Assembly (NCBI RefSeq): GCF_010015445.1
Contig: NC_053114.1
Coordinates: forward strand, 16,784,724-16,848,723
DNA length: 64,000 nucleotides
Direction of reading: 5' to 3'
From: Perca fluviatilis
Lineage: Eukaryota; Chordata; Actinopteri; Perciformes; Percidae
The notes beneath the pieces are model-generated. The model searched no databases. It was not told the origin of the DNA and saw only the letters and a list, made by a program, of their open reading frames with translations. Both the position numbers and the translations under genes were made by a program. Below, piece by piece: positions 1 through 15,814 of the stretch; position 1 is the first letter of the stretch; each line of letters opens with the position of its first letter.

Positions 1-449
1 ATTGGTACCATAGGGTTTAACCAAATCAGCTATCAGCAACATTGGTTTGCATTAAGCTAGCCGTAAACCCAACTTTAGCTGGTAGTGTTAGCAAACACTA
101 GCTAGTCTGAGAACAGTCTGTTAACATGAATATTTACAAGCCTCCAAGCACAGACTTCACACTTTAAATCCTACCTGTTGCCTTTCACCATCCACTTATT
201 TAACTGCTGTCGCATCCCTTGACATGCTATCTCCTTTTCCCTTTCTTTTTCTATTTTTAGCCCCCGACAGCTTTTTTGCTTTATCCATCTTTTTCCATAG
301 ACGACATCTCACTACTCGTATCCTCGAGCTTTACCTGCTCGATCAGCGCTCACATTTTTATTTTTTTACCATCGCTTTGGTGCCCCATGGTGCTGCGCCC
401 CTATGCGCCGCATATAGCGCATACCCACTTTTTGCGCCACTGATGTACC
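1..449. other. Unassigned repeat-like DNA
   Basis: No gene is recognisable here. The sequence holds several GCTAG-rich stretches and a pyrimidine-rich tract near 230-260. It runs directly into the dispersed repeat that starts at about 450. An open frame over 224-541 spans the junction and has no family resemblance. Confidence 0.4.
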
Positions 450-734
450 AGGATAAATTTACATGGTTTAATTTTCAAAAAACACCATATTTTTGTTGTA
501 CTGCACATTGCTGCAGCTCATCTTTTCACCCTGTGTGTTGAGCTCTCTGTTTTAGCTACAGAGTGAGGCATCTCACTTCTGTTCCATCTTTTTTGGGAGT
601 CGCACATGCGCAGTACCTAGGTCAGCACTACTAGCCAGTCAGAAGCAGAGTATGAGGGCGTGGCACGCTAGCAGCTAGGCGAGCATTATAACGTGTGTTA
701 CAAAGTGACATACATTTGTCACGGAAGTAAAGGA
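450..734 (+). repeat. Dispersed repeat, copy 1 (partial)
   Basis: This stretch matches 31351-31633 almost base for base in the same orientation, including the shared stretch GGGAGTCGCACATGCGCAGT and the ending CACGGAAGTAAAGG. No terminal repeats or target duplication are visible in this copy, so it is probably an internal fragment. The class of element is not known to me; the second copy is longer at both ends. The repeat status is seen directly, and the assignment to a DNA transposon would only be inference. Confidence 0.75.
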
Positions 735-2026
735 GATGTTCATCAGGAGCTACCTTTCAATTAACAACCTATCCAAGATCATTTATATTGAACAATTAAT
801 AGGATGCGACCATTCAAGATCATTGAGAACTGAGAGACTGATGGCCAAATTCCACCAGCCTAAGCGAATTAGGTCAAGAGAAGAAAAACAGTAGTGAGGA
901 AAACAAGCAAACGACTGAAGTCAAGAGGGCACATACAGAAGATACTTCTCATTTTTCATGATCAATCCAATAAATAACAGGGCTGTCAAAACTGGCCAAA
1001 AATGACATTCAAATGTCGGTAATGAACTACCAATAAATATTTAAAAAAAAATTTTACTTAAAGAGAAGGGAGTTATAGTTTAAGGGGATTATTTAATTTC
1101 AAAACTGTTAAGGTGTCCACGACCAAAGACATGTTTTTGTGGCACAATGTAACCATAAGGCGACGTGAGTCGTCTGCCTGGTCTGTCAGGCCCTTTTTAA
1201 AGCAGACACTTAAGTCAATCAGCCGAAGTATTTTTATTATGCCCTCTTTAGCCATGACAGAGCCATTAAGGAGCACTCTGGCTGGCAGCTGGATGAAGTT
1301 TTCCTCCCTACATCTCTCTGACAGGCGAAGATTTGTTCTTTTGCTGAGAGAATTGGTTGGAGTATTGTCCCCTAGATGACAGTTCTAACAGCTCTGCTAT
1401 AGCCCACCCCTTGATCACCCACCATTTAAAAAAACCAGCACTGGAGGCAGAGTGCAGCTTGATGTGAGCTGTTCACAGTACTGTCTATCCTAAATCTACC
1501 TTCTACACAATACAGTGTTAGCCACAGACTGTACATAAATTAAGACAAATACTAACAAACATCTAATAACATATTATAGTTTATTATCACACAATTGTGA
1601 TTAGCATTATATATGCAGTTTGATGTGTTGGAACCTAACAATGTGGTCCCTTTTTTAAACAAAGAGAAACTCTGCCATGTGGCCTAACAAAGAAAGGCCT
1701 ACTGCAGAAACACAGTCTGCCAGCCAAACTCGAGTTCACACCAAGTGTTACCTTTAGTTTGATGATACGCTCTATTCAGTCAAACGTTTGTACTTTAATT
1801 AGAAGTTTCACCGGAAGGACTCGCCAAACAAACTGACGGACAAACACCAATATCACTTCAGGAGAAGCGACCCCAAGTCAGAGACTTAGTTCTGGGTGGA
1901 GAAAATTGAGTGCGTTTATTTTGTGAGCTCTATTTCTGTCTTACTGTATTAATGTGAATCGGACTGCCGTGTCCTTTTGTTTTATAGCTGTGTTAAAGTA
2001 CCTTGATCACGGTGTTGTTATGTATG
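735..2026. other. Unassigned DNA
   Basis: Mostly unrecognised sequence. It includes the hAT-type terminal fragment at 978 and, on the minus strand at 1385-1073, a stop-to-stop frame of roughly 100 codons that I could not assign to any family. Nothing else supports a gene: I see no convincing splice sites paired with other exons. Confidence 0.3.
978..1035 (+). mobile_element. hAT-type 5' terminal fragment
   Basis: The sequence begins CAGGGCTGTCAAAACTGG and continues with a self-complementary ACATTCAAATGT-like core. This resembles the 5' end of a fish hAT family beginning CAGGGCTGTCAA. No matching right terminus or 8-bp duplication was found, so this is at most a solitary end. Confidence 0.35.
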
Positions 2027-2644
2027 CAGTGTTTCCTCTATGTTGATTTGACCACAGAAACATTTCTGCCCCCCACGGTATCAGAAATAGGGCTGCACTG
2101 TTAGAGTGCATGTCGGAGAATAGCGCGGACACACGAGGATAACTAGCCAGTTGAGATTGTGTGTGTGTACGTCCTTGAGAACTGGCAGTAGTATAACTTA
2201 TGTTTTCAGTTCATTTAAGCCTGGTCTTTTAATTTAAATTAAGTTAACTGGTGATTTTCGTTGTTTGTATTCTTCACCTGCGAGCTAAATTGCACGTGGC
2301 TGTTGATTCGATAGCGATTGCTGAACGCCCTCGCCCACGTTTGTATTTAAGGTGCATTATTTACATGCTGAAGTAGTTACACTGCATTAAGATAATGTAA
2401 TTAATAGTGGGTTTATTGTTATTTGCTACAGAATGCTTAGCCTATATGTCAAGATCAAAGTTGGCCTATATAGTAACTGAAAAAGTACAGTTCAATCACA
2501 ACAGAAAATATGCCTCATTGTGTGTGAATAGAGGTGAATAAATATATTAGTTTGTGTTACAGCAAAGTGTCAGTTCTGTTTCATGGGGGGGGTGCGGATA
2601 CGGACCTGCCCCCACTGCTAAAAATAATCCTAAAGGAAACACTG
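2027..2644. mobile_element. Non-autonomous hAT element, 618 bp
   Basis: The element starts CAGTGTTTCCTCTATG and ends CCTAAAGGAAACACTG, giving an inverted terminal repeat of about 10 perfect bases that continues imperfectly. CAG at one end and CTG at the other is the hAT signature. A clean 8-bp target duplication is not preserved. Internally it carries a module (about 2114-2160, with GAGAATAGCGCGGACAC) that recurs in the hAT at 51311 and in the foldback element at 28707. No transposase-coding region is visible. Confidence 0.7.
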
Positions 2645-3359
2645 GTATGCTTAATGTATGCTTATGCTGCATTTAAATTGTGTTGTCCCACACAGTGGGG
2701 ACGTGTTGGTTACTGTGGGTGAGGTTAATAAGCTTTATTTTCGTCGTTCAAAAGTTCAGACCTCCGACACACACAACGGGGCTTGGAGTAGACTAAGAAA
2801 TTGATTACTTCCCCCAACAGAAGATAGGATCCAAATTTTGCTTTGCCTATGCTCTGTATGCTTTTCTGTCCCTTCCTCTTTCACTAACCACACACACATG
2901 CACACACACCTTCTCTCTCACACACACACGCACACCTATTAGCCTTGCTGGCCCTCACATAGTTGTTAACGGCATAGGCGTTGTGTTAGTACAACTTAGT
3001 TTAATTCCACACAGTCTTGGTGGCACTTTAGCCATTTTGCACCGTCTGTCTGCAACATATGTTTAAATTTCAAAGAGTCTCAATTCTCACAGTTTCCCCC
3101 GCCATCTTGAACTTTTACGTGGCTCAGCTACCCACATAGTCACGTCGCCACTCTCACAATTTCCCCTGCCAGCTTGAACTCTGGTGTGCTCGAACTCCAC
3201 GTAGCTGCATCGCCATCTTTCTCTTTTTCTCTCTCTTCCTACTCACACACTCACACTCTCTCACACACACAGACACACACACACACACACACACTGCTTT
3301 TACATAAAGCGGAAACGTGAGTAAATTTTGAGCAACTTGATAAGCTGATGGTATGTTGT
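2645..3359. other. Unassigned DNA with CA-rich tracts
   Basis: No gene is recognisable. CA-rich simple sequence occurs at about 2887-2935 and at 3230-3294. Two imperfect repeats of a CCCC(C/T)GCCA(T/G)CTTGAACT-type phrase lie near 3097 and 3164. Confidence 0.45.
3273..3294. repeat. (AC)n microsatellite
   Basis: Eleven AC units in a longer CA- and CT-rich tract. It lies about 65 bp left of the MITE at 3360. Confidence 0.9.
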
Positions 3360-3883
3360 GGCGTTTTTCCATTATATGCTACCTGCTCGGCTCGGCTCGA
3401 CTCGGTGCCCCATCCTCCTTTTTCCATTGCAGATTTAGTACTGCCTCATGCGTGAGGCGAGCGCAGCTGGTCGTCATAGCGCCGCCGTAGGAAACTGTTG
3501 TGACCTAACGCGACACACACACAGAACGTCAAAGGTGTGTTGTTGTCGCCACAGCCAGAAGACACATTTTGTTTCAAAAGAAGCTGGAGGCAGCAAAAAA
3601 AAAAACACCGCTGGCTAAACTATTTAAAAATGGAGGGTTTGTTCACTACACGCCCGTCTGTCGCTGGCAATGATGACGCAGTGACTAGTGACGATTCTCT
3701 CAGACCAATCAGTAGTCTGCAGGTTTTCACGTCACCTTTTGGTATCGCCTCAGCTTGCTTGGAACTTCGACTGAGGTGGTACTAAAAAAGTACCTGTTGG
3801 CAGGTACCACAGACTTTTTTTCGTAATGGAAAACCAAAAAAGGCGAGGCGAGGCAAGCAGGTACCATGTAATGGAAAAACGCC
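3360..3883. mobile_element. MITE with ~40-bp inverted ends
   Basis: The left end reads GGCGTTTTTCCATTATATGC and the right end is its near-exact inverse complement, with the pairing extending about 40 bp into a CTCGGCTCGGCTCG / CGAGGCGAGGCAAG stretch. At 524 bp and without coding capacity it is a non-autonomous DNA transposon. The end structure resembles common fish hAT-derived MITEs, but no unambiguous target duplication was found, so the superfamily is inferred. Short open frames inside it (for example 3537-3785) are incidental. Confidence 0.8.
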
Positions 3884-5031
3884 ATTAGTGTCAGTGTTTA
3901 AGTTTTCATAAGTTAGTGTTGGAGTCTTTTCGCCCTCTAGTAATCAAAAATTGCTTAATGGTGAAGTAGCTTTAAGGAAATGGGATCAGCTAAAAATACA
4001 TGAATAAAGCTACTGCAACAACAGACACTTTGAAAAAGGAAACCTCCACAACTATAGTTTCTTTACTTGTTTGAGGTAGAACTGGTGGTTTGACAAGTCC
4101 AGGCAGCAGCATTTGTTGCAGATAACGTTTTCCTGCAGTTGTAAGAGAACGAGAGAGGAAAAGGTAAAGGCAATAAAGCCAGGTAGAGTTAGTCTGGTGC
4201 CTAGCTAATTATGTAGTTTACTCCAGCTCTATGTTCAGTCCTGTCATGTCAGAATCACTGTAACCACAGGTTACACAAAGCAGGGAAGGCCCCTCTCCTT
4301 GCTGTCACAACCCACCTCTTCTTGTCTTCTTGATCCTCATTTCTCCGTTTAGGAGGAACAAACTACAGGGCTTTTTTTTTATTATTATTTTTTGTTGTTT
4401 GGTACTTATGTTGTCAGAACAGCACACTTCAAATTTACATAGTGGAGACTTCCAAGCATTGTGAATATAAGGTATTCCATGCAGAGCAGCAATGAAAAAA
4501 AGAATTGAACATCACATTTTAAAAGAGTGTTGTGTTTGGCTTTTTCCATACATCACTTCAGAGTTGCAGTGATTGAATAGACACTGTAAATCTATTTTAA
4601 AGCAGTATGTCAGTGGGGTTAATATATTCTTATGGTAGGGCTATTGATTATAAGATGGGATAGCAGGAAAAAATGTAAAGTGCACACAATAAAAAACATG
4701 TTTTTTTAAAAAGGTTTTTTCTAAATTTAAGTGACTAAACTGCTTTTGATTTGTGAGTTAACTGAGCCACAGTTGTACTGAATAGGTTCTTCAAAGTTTA
4801 CTCCATTAGTTGTTCTAGTGTAGGACTTACAAAGTTTACTTTGAAACTGAGTTTGATAAACTTAGTTGTCTCATAATGTTTTGAACAAAGTTAATGTGAT
4901 CATGAGTTTAGTGAATGGTCAGTCAGGCATTCATTTACAGTAACTCATCATTTTTATTCTAACAACTTTAACCTAAGTTCTGAAATGCTTCTTAATGTGG
5001 TTACATTTTAGGTTGATATAACACATTAATT
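3884..5031. other. Unassigned AT-rich DNA
   Basis: No coding region, terminal repeat or tandem array was recognised. A T/A-rich tract lies at 4372-4400. Confidence 0.45.
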
Positions 5032-5111
5032 TCTTCTGTTTTTAAAGTCGTCATGGTGATTGATGGAAGTCTCTTCTGTTTTTAAAGTCGTCATGGTGAT
5101 TGATGAAAGTC
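5032..5111 (+). repeat. Two-copy 40-bp tandem repeat
   Basis: Two head-to-tail copies (5032-5071 and 5072-5111) of a unit starting TCTTCTGTTTTTAAAGTCGT differ at a single base (GATGG versus GATGA). This is a recent local duplication with no sign of transposon ends. Confidence 0.95.
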
Positions 5112-5223
5112 TTATAATCCTTAAACAAACTGGTCACCTCCCATTTTGGTAAACTCTTCCCACCTGGCCTGTCTTCACCACCCATATTAAATTGCGTTCA
5201 GGAACTCAAGCCTAGACTTGCTA

Positions 5224-6580
<1,357 letters not shown>

Positions 6581-6686
6581 ATAGACTCTATAAAGAGTGT
6601 AGACTTTTATTGTTAGAAGGTCACGGTAAGACGGAAAGTCTTACCGTGACCTAACAATAAAAGCCTACACTCTTTATAGAGTCTAT
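6581..6686. repeat. Long near-perfect palindrome
   Basis: The left arm 6581-6632 pairs with the right arm 6638-6686 around a 5-nt GGAAA loop. The arms are about 50 bp, with only a 3-nt insertion (AGA-type) and one substitution between them. The arm begins ATAGACTCTATAAAGAGTGT. A shorter decayed repetition of the same AGACTCT/AGAGTCT theme follows to about 6750. No protein is encoded. It may be a miniature foldback element or a local inverted duplication. Confidence 0.9.
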
Positions 6687-8354
6687 TTAATAATAGACTC
6701 TAATATCTATATAATAATATAATAATAATAATTATATAAAGAGTCTACAGACACACACTGCCACACAAGCATCATTTCACTGCTACCCACACCCTAAACC
6801 AGCACCAAACAAAAATGGTATAAAGACGTCTGGAATGTGTCTCATTGTTGTCAAATGCCAGGCTTAGATGTAAATAAGCGGTTGCCCTTGGGTATGTGTC
6901 ACGTGCACACAGATAATCATCAGAAGTCATTTCCTTTCCCTCTTGTTTTGTTTCCTATGATTGAACAAGGGTTGTTTTGCTACTTGGATGATACGATAGT
7001 GGCTGCCTTATATCAGATGGCTGATTACTTGACCCTGAAAGAAGCCGACCAAATAGTCCCACATAATCGTCACTGCAGGTAAACGCACATGAATATGCTG
7101 TGTGGATGGTGTAAACACATGCTGGATAACATTGTCCTTTTTGAATGGTTAGATCACCAAGAGGCAAGGTACTATGCAGCAAAAATGTCCATCTTAACAA
7201 GCCATCAATGGTGTAAGCATTTAGCAAATGCTCTTTTCTAAAGTGGCTCACAGTTCAGTGAGTCTGTTCAATGTTGCGTTCAAGGACATTGACCGTACAT
7301 TTGGCTGCTGCTGGTCTTATCTAGTTGTATTTAAAGGTGTATTTGCACTATAAGTGAGATAAATTATCTTTCAGTGGCAGAATAGCAGCTTTTTTATTTC
7401 ATTTTTGCACTTGTTGGACATTTGTGTCTCTTGTTAATTCTCTTTATTTTTAAGATTTATGACTATACACAATACTGTCCTCACAAGAAAAACAACAGCA
7501 TTTGTTTGTTTTCAAATGTGTAATACAACTTATGTTTAGATATACTGTACCTCACAAGGAAGTGTAGTGGCCATGTAAAGTAAGACTATTTACTGTCCAA
7601 AGTTAAGACGGAAGTAGTATATATTGCTGTTATTGATGCCACAAAATCTTGTGGCTACTGTTTATTTCCAGTTTCCTACTGACAGTCAATTTTTTCTTTC
7701 AACCATATCCAAAAATCATGATCTTTTCCTAATCATAACCATATAGTTTTTGTGACTAAAGTTTACCAAATCTTAATTCTAACCGTAGCAGATTGACAAA
7801 TATATTACTACTTTTGTAACAGTCAAATGCAATAGTTTGGGAAGGCACTGCCTTAAGAAAATGAGCATGTTTGCATTTCTTGACCCAAATAGACTCTGAA
7901 ACCATGTATTATGCAGCACTGTGGGCAAAACCATTAAAACGTTAGTTTCCAGCTAGGCTGACGGCAGCCATTTTGGATATAGGGCTCCCAAAAAATGTCC
8001 CCACATTTTTGTGAGGGGCACCCCGGCTAATTTCTTTCTTTAACCTTTATAGATGACAAATCCAGTGAGAAACAAACCTTTCCTCTCCACGGTCACGGAA
8101 CTGCTATAGATGACCCAACTGTGTGTCCTTTTAGATGGCAATGAACAATTACATATTTTATTGTTTAGTTGGAGGACTTGTTGGAATAAGTAGTGAACCT
8201 GTGTGTAACTGTGTGTAATTTTGTTACATTCCCATATTTCTGTGGCAAATATACCATTATAACATAAGGGCTTCGATAAACTGTACACACTGTCAGTATT
8301 AAATAATGCAGGTTGTTGCACGGAACCAAGATACAGTGTGCCATTTATAATGCG
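6687..8354. other. Unassigned DNA
   Basis: AT-rich sequence without recognised coding regions. Open frames here are short and lack family resemblance. Confidence 0.4.
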
Positions 8355-8362
8355 GGCAAGAT

Positions 8363-9020
8363 AAGGGTTGGGTATAGTTTTTTTTTTTTTCCCGATACCA
8401 GTGCTAAAACATTTTAAAACGGTTTCTCAACGCTGCCTGAATCGATTCTTTAAATACAGAAGAGCACAAAACGACAGTCGGTGACATTTAAAAATGGCTT
8501 GTTTATTCCAAACGCCATGTGGTCAAATTTAAATAATTTACTTAAAATGAAATCACTTATTTCACCAGTCAGTTGCTGTTTAACAACAAAAAGAACCACT
8601 AGATGGCAGAAGTGTACTTTACACCAACATCTTGAGTTTCTTTGGGTGCACTTGAATGCACTATGAGTTTATGAGGTGCATTTGAATGCACCATTAATTC
8701 CTGTCAGTGTTGTTGTTTCCAACTGCAGCAATGGCCATGGTGTGCAGCTAGTCTTCACTGTGTCTTTAGCTGCAGACTGTGTTTTAAGCAAGCTACTAAC
8801 GGTAGGCTAACGTTACCTGCTGCCAAGTGTAATGTTAACTAGCGTCACGTGCAGTGATGTTACTGTTGCCTATAACGTCCTTGGGGCACCAGAGGAAAGC
8901 GCAGACATGTAAGTGGCACTGAAATGAGGCGTCGAAATCTGCGATGCCATTCGGTCCAATAGATACTGGTCGTGTAAGGACCGGCACCATATTGGCACTG
9001 GATTTCGGTAACTAATCCTA
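8363..9020. mobile_element. Non-autonomous hAT element, 658 bp
   Basis: The element is flanked by an exact 8-bp duplication GGCAAGAT (8355-8362 and 9021-9028), diagnostic of the hAT superfamily. The left end AAGGGTTGGGTATAG matches the terminal family seen at 51311; the right end ACTAATCCTA is decayed. Its right half (about 8788-8990) carries the module shared with the hATs at 41087, 49513 and 51311, including GGTAGGCTAACGTTACCTGC. No transposase is encoded. Confidence 0.85.
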
Positions 9021-9028
9021 GGCAAGAT

Positions 9029-11464
9029 CTTTCAATCTGATTTAATTTGTTTTCCCTCATCCCCAGGGTTGTTCATATTGTCAGTTCATTACATCTTGAC
9101 TGTATTTGTGCGGGACTGTGTGGGACTCAGCTACTTATTGTGCTGCTTTCTGCATGCTTGAGAGCACGCTACCCTTACAGACATGTTTGTGTGCACTTTC
9201 CCTAAGCCTTCATAGATAAGAGCACCCTTATTGATGTTTTGAGGGAATGCACTAATGTGGATGCACTCAGACAACATCCGGAAAATCTGTAGCGATTGTG
9301 AGTTCAGGGAAACAAAGAACAAAGAGGCTACAATGGAATTTTAAAACAAAGAAATTATGTGAAAAAGCAGCCATTTATTATAACATTGTAAAGGATGTAC
9401 AATATGTTTTTCTGAAGAGAAAAAACCCTACATGTTGGATTTATACCACATAATGCATCTGTTTCAAATCGCCTGGCCATGTAACCACCAAAATACCATG
9501 AAAGTGAGAAGAAGAAAAAATCCCTGTACGTCTCATGTTAAAACAGTCATTTAAATCGTAACATAAAGAAGCCATTGTTGCTTCTGGAGCAAATGAAGAC
9601 GTCTTGCTGTAGACAAATATCACATAGGTTATTCAAAAGTTCAAGGGTATCTTATCTCCACTGCCTTCAAAATGATCAGTCAAAATAACACTCCACTACT
9701 ACCAACTACATGCCACAGACTGGTAAAAAAAGTATATACTAGCCCCCCTCTATCATAATGTTACATCACCACTTTAGACACGCATTTACATATGTTCAGT
9801 CTACACACTACATTTGCAATCATGAACTGTAATAAGTTGTCATTGTGAAAGAACTCTGGCTAGTTCAACTACACTGTTTACCCCAAATGCCCCCGATTTG
9901 GGTTAGTTACAATAGAAATTCAGCATATGGGCAGAAATGTAATGCTAAATGGTTTGAAATTAAAAATTCAATTGAATTGTGTGGCCAAAATGAGGGAGGG
10001 CAGGAGTTGAGGACGTAAGCATACAGTATCAAGGGAGCCATTTCTTTCTTTGTCCTCTGAAAATCAAAGTAATTAAAAGACTAAATGCACACAAAAATTA
10101 TTGTTGGCAGTTAGTCATTTGCCTTACCAACATTTCAAGCCTCCCCTTTTTCTGCAGGCTTCAGCTGCCTAGACCTATCGGGCAGACTTATTGGACAGTT
10201 AGTGGCCAGTCAGTAGTCATTAATTACAAGGCAAACTGAGCTGACACTTGCTGATTGGAATGAGAAGCCCTTGTAAAGGAGACGGCTACAAATTTCCCTG
10301 ATAGCTCAGACATCCATTACTTAGCTCAATATACTGCCAAAAATGCAGTGATCAGAAGAATGGATGTGGGAGGGTGGAATTGAGAAGTATTTTTTTCACC
10401 AGTGCAATAACATACTGTGTATATATAAATATAATTGTTATTGTTAAAAATAGACTAAATGGGATTAACAGAGGTTTAACTTTTTTTAACAATTTGATTT
10501 GAACCCTGGTTCTCAATGGTGGTATGCTAATGAATAAGATTTTTACTATGTGCATCCTTTATATACCACATTTGTCTGTTAAATGCCTCTGTGGTCAAAG
10601 CCTGAGATATGGGCTTAGTAGTAGAGGGGTTTGCAATATCTTAGTTAGGTCCGATATCAATTGTCTAAATGTCCATATCTATGTAGACCTATTTTACACT
10701 GCAAGGAGTTAGCAATCACAATATTGTTGACTAAGCCTATAGTAGAAAGTGGTGTTTTAGTTTTAAGTTTTACTTAGTCATTGTTTTTAATTTAGAATGC
10801 AGGACTGCGATGAGTGAATGAGAGAACAGAGTTTGATAGCAATAATTGGTTGGTTATGGAGAGTAGAGAAAACAATTATCTGGTGACCGTAAGAAGCTCA
10901 GCCCTGAATTCATAACACTTTAAGCGCTGCGATATCTGAGAGCCTTTACAGTTTGCAGTATATTTGTTAGAGTAGAGTTAAAGTCAGGCATGTTGCCACC
11001 CATGACTCGTTTGTTTGAGAAAGTGCTATCTAGTGCTAACTCCCATACATAAATTTAAATCAGCACTATAGTATCTAGCTGTTGAAGGTTAGTGTAGTAG
11101 TAGTTTTTTGCGATGGAAATGCAATCACACCAACGTAAAGGACATACACAAAAACACGCCAGTGTATATTGCATATAAATGAAGCTGGTGGTTGCCCTGA
11201 GTGTGCTCCTGTTGTTTAATCAGTTTAGGTGCTTTAAACATATGGAACATTACCATCGTTTGGGGTGTCAGATTGAGGGCAACATCCTGAAAATTGAGCA
11301 GAATAAGAACAAACGCATATCAACCTTCATATATTAATGAAAGAGACTCATAGTTTGTCTTTCAAATTGCTGATTTATTCAACCACATTTGCACTATTGC
11401 ATATTCGTCCGCTCTGACCAATGGAGATATTTAACAGGATGACCACTGCAATCCCTAAATTTGA
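9029..11464. other. Unassigned DNA
   Basis: About 2.4 kb with no recognised transposon ends, tandem arrays or coding regions. It is the longest stretch of apparently single-copy DNA in the left part of the window. Confidence 0.45.
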
Positions 11465-11490
11465 TTTTTTTTTTTTTTTTTTTTTTTTTT
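11465..11490. repeat. Poly-T tract, 26 nt
   Basis: A pure T run. It could be the poly-A tail of an antisense retroposed sequence, but no retroposon body is recognisable next to it. Confidence 0.9.
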
Positions 11491-13319
11491 AAATGCTCTG
11501 ATGGTGAGAGAGAGCCTTAAGACAAGAATGGATTCAGAATTGCACAGTATCTAATTCCTTCATTGAAATAAACAGAAAAACTATTCATGATTATTCACAA
11601 AAACCTCTAAATCATAGTGCATGCTATACTCTAGATTTTATGATTTTGATGTAATCCCTTCACTCTTTCACACTGTATCTAATCCCTTCTTCTGCTCCCC
11701 TGGTCTAAAACTCCCCTCCCCAAGCTCATCACAGCTTGTCACATCATTTTGGGGTCACTTCATTGGGAGGCCTGCAGCAGGAGACCTCCGCAGGTTCTAA
11801 AAACAGATGTGACAGGCCTATTAAAATGAGTGATCTCTACTGCCCTGCTCTCCTCTGCTGCTGTAGCCAGAATGGGTACTAAGCTGTCTTCCCCAGGGCA
11901 CGGACAGAAGCAGTAGGGCGCAAAAGGCCTGGAAGATAAGGCGACAGCGGCACATAGCTGGCATTGTGGCAGCTCCCAGAATTATCTCCTGATGAGCTTT
12001 TCAATTTTGGGGAGGGCAGTGGAACCTGAGCTCTCATGCCTGAAGGCTGTGAAGCACACAGTGAGAGATAAACATAGTCTGGAAAGAGCGGGTGCACATA
12101 TACATACAAACACTAAGACTGGATGATCTAGTTGGAGCACAGCAACATCTGAACAGACTTGCACTCTGAACTATCTTGAACAAATATTATAAAGATAAAT
12201 TGTTATATATCCATAAATAGTCAGAGGAAACGCAAAGCCTGGTGCAAACACACAACCACTAAATAACACAAAAGCATTTATTTTGGAATAGCTGTATGGA
12301 AAGGCAATCCGCTTGTCCCTTTGTGTCTCTTGTATCTACAGTGGCCTACATGGTGTTATTGTATTTTCCTGGGATAGTAATAAAACAATGCAGGTTTAAT
12401 TCCGAGCACTAACTCATTCCTTGCCTCTGGAACAAAGATTATCCTATATGAAAACCTAATCTTTTAATGACTAACTTCTATTGTTAGTGGTTTAATTAAA
12501 ATGACAGTATATTGACTGTGTTAAATAATATCTGATACATAACCACATTTACATTGTGCTGTACTCACTTTTGGACATATAGTTTATCAGCACTATCAGA
12601 AAAAAGTAAAATCCTGAGAAAGGCAATTTATATCCCTTTGAAGAGCGACACTATAGGGTTTTCTGTGTATCCGACCTCCGTCAAATCACTTATAAAAACA
12701 AATCAAAGTGTTTCTAACATTCCTCTTCAACACCTTGGTCCATGTTTGAATTGTAAATGTGTTGGCACGAGGTGAAGAGGGAGCTGCTGTTCCAGCATTA
12801 TCTATTCTGTTGCAAGGGCTGCCAGAATATGTGAGAGGGTCTTCCTCTGAGGGCCGCAGCTCTGAGCTGCTGTCTCCTGCAATCCACCTGATCAATGGCT
12901 CGCTCTGCGATGAGCAAACTCCCTCACTGGCTCAGGGGCAAAGGAAGCTAGGTGAAAAGAGGAGCATTTTTTTCTTCAACAACATTAATATGAGATCAAA
13001 GTAACTAGGTTTACAATTTCTCTTTTGTCAGCTTTGTGGGGCCGTCGTGCATGTGTTCAAGTGTAAGTTTATGCTCATGGGCACTGTACATGAGCTGCCG
13101 CATCAGACTTTCTCATTTAGCTTTCCAAACCATGTTTTATAGCACAGTTTAATCAAAGTACACATGGCTGCCAAAATAATTAATGTATTTGTTATGTTTA
13201 TTAGGGTTTATCATTTTAAAACTCCTAAGATCGTTAGAATCATTAAGAATTATCTAGGGATGCTAATTTAGATTTTTTTTTTTTCTGACCAATAGCCAAC
13301 CCTTGTTAACCCATAACTA
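11491..13319. other. Unassigned DNA, possibly conserved non-coding parts
   Basis: There are no recognised genes or repeats. Two sub-regions, about 11690-12110 and 12740-13010, have a balanced, low-repeat composition that differs from the AT-rich surroundings. This would fit conserved non-coding sequence, but composition is the only evidence. Confidence 0.3.
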
Positions 13320-13327
13320 CCCTTTAA

Positions 13328-13706
13328 TAGGGGTGGGAATCACCAGAGGCCTCACGATACGATATCATCACGATACTTATGTCACGATACGATATTATTG
13401 TGATTTTAAAGATATTGCAATATTCTGCGATATATTGCAATTTATTAACTTTTTTCCAACTTCAAATTTTTCCAAATTTCAAATTATGTCCCCAAAAGAA
13501 AACTTTGTCAACATCTGTTTTGTCTAAAAAGATACATGTCTCTGTTTGTTCATCTCATTTCAATTGTATTGCTGCAAAATGGTATTGTCAAGCAGACCAA
13601 CACATATATAATAAAAGATCGATACTTGGCGTCTGTGTATTGATACAGTATTGCCACGGAAAATATTGCGATACTATGCTGTATCGATTTTTTTCCCCCA
13701 CCCCTA
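13328..13706. mobile_element. hAT MITE, 379 bp
   Basis: The element starts TAGGGGTGGGAATC and ends CCCCCACCCCTA, a 10-bp inverted terminal repeat. It is flanked by CCCTTTAA (13320-13327) and CCCTATAA (13707-13714), an 8-bp duplication with one change. Internally there are repeated CACGATACGATAT motifs. It has no coding capacity. The class is a hAT-derived MITE. Confidence 0.85.
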
Positions 13707-13892
13707 CCCTATAACCGACAGGGGACCAACAATATTCATTATACATTTCATGGCAATGGACCAACGTTTTGGGCAGATGGATTGACCAAAAAACTTTGCC
13801 ATCCTTTGGCTCCACCACCAGCAAAGAGAAACAAAATAAAAGCAAACAAAGAATACACGTTACAATCATAAATGGTCCTGCAGATGGATGAC

Positions 13893-13990
13893 TAGGGCTG
13901 GGTACCAAATTCAGTACTTTTCAGGCACCGACCGAATTGCCTCTAAAGTATGGAGTATTGAAAAATGCCTTAGACGAAGGGTTGTCTCAG
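13893..13990 (+). mobile_element. hAT 5' terminal fragment
   Basis: TAGGGCTGGGTACCAAATTC resembles a hAT left end of the GGGTTGGGTA group. No right end could be identified before or after the (GT)n tract, so only one terminus is supported. Confidence 0.45.
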
Positions 13991-14173
13991 TGAGTTGGTG
14001 GAGGGAGCAAGGGAGGTGATGGAAGCTAAACTAGCATGAAACTGCCTTCCGTCACGGATTACCAAGGCGGCGCTTTTCATTACCTGCCTTTCATAACAAG
14101 ATATTTATGGCAACAGGAGTTGTTGGAAAGGTATGAGACACATGCAACCTATTTGCCTCCATTGGATCCAATT

Positions 14174-15814
<1,641 letters not shown>

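Noticed and set aside
1073..1385. Minus-strand stop-to-stop frame of about 100 codons as a host exon
   Set aside because: No recognised protein family and no splice-site partners; frames of this size occur by chance in 64 kb.
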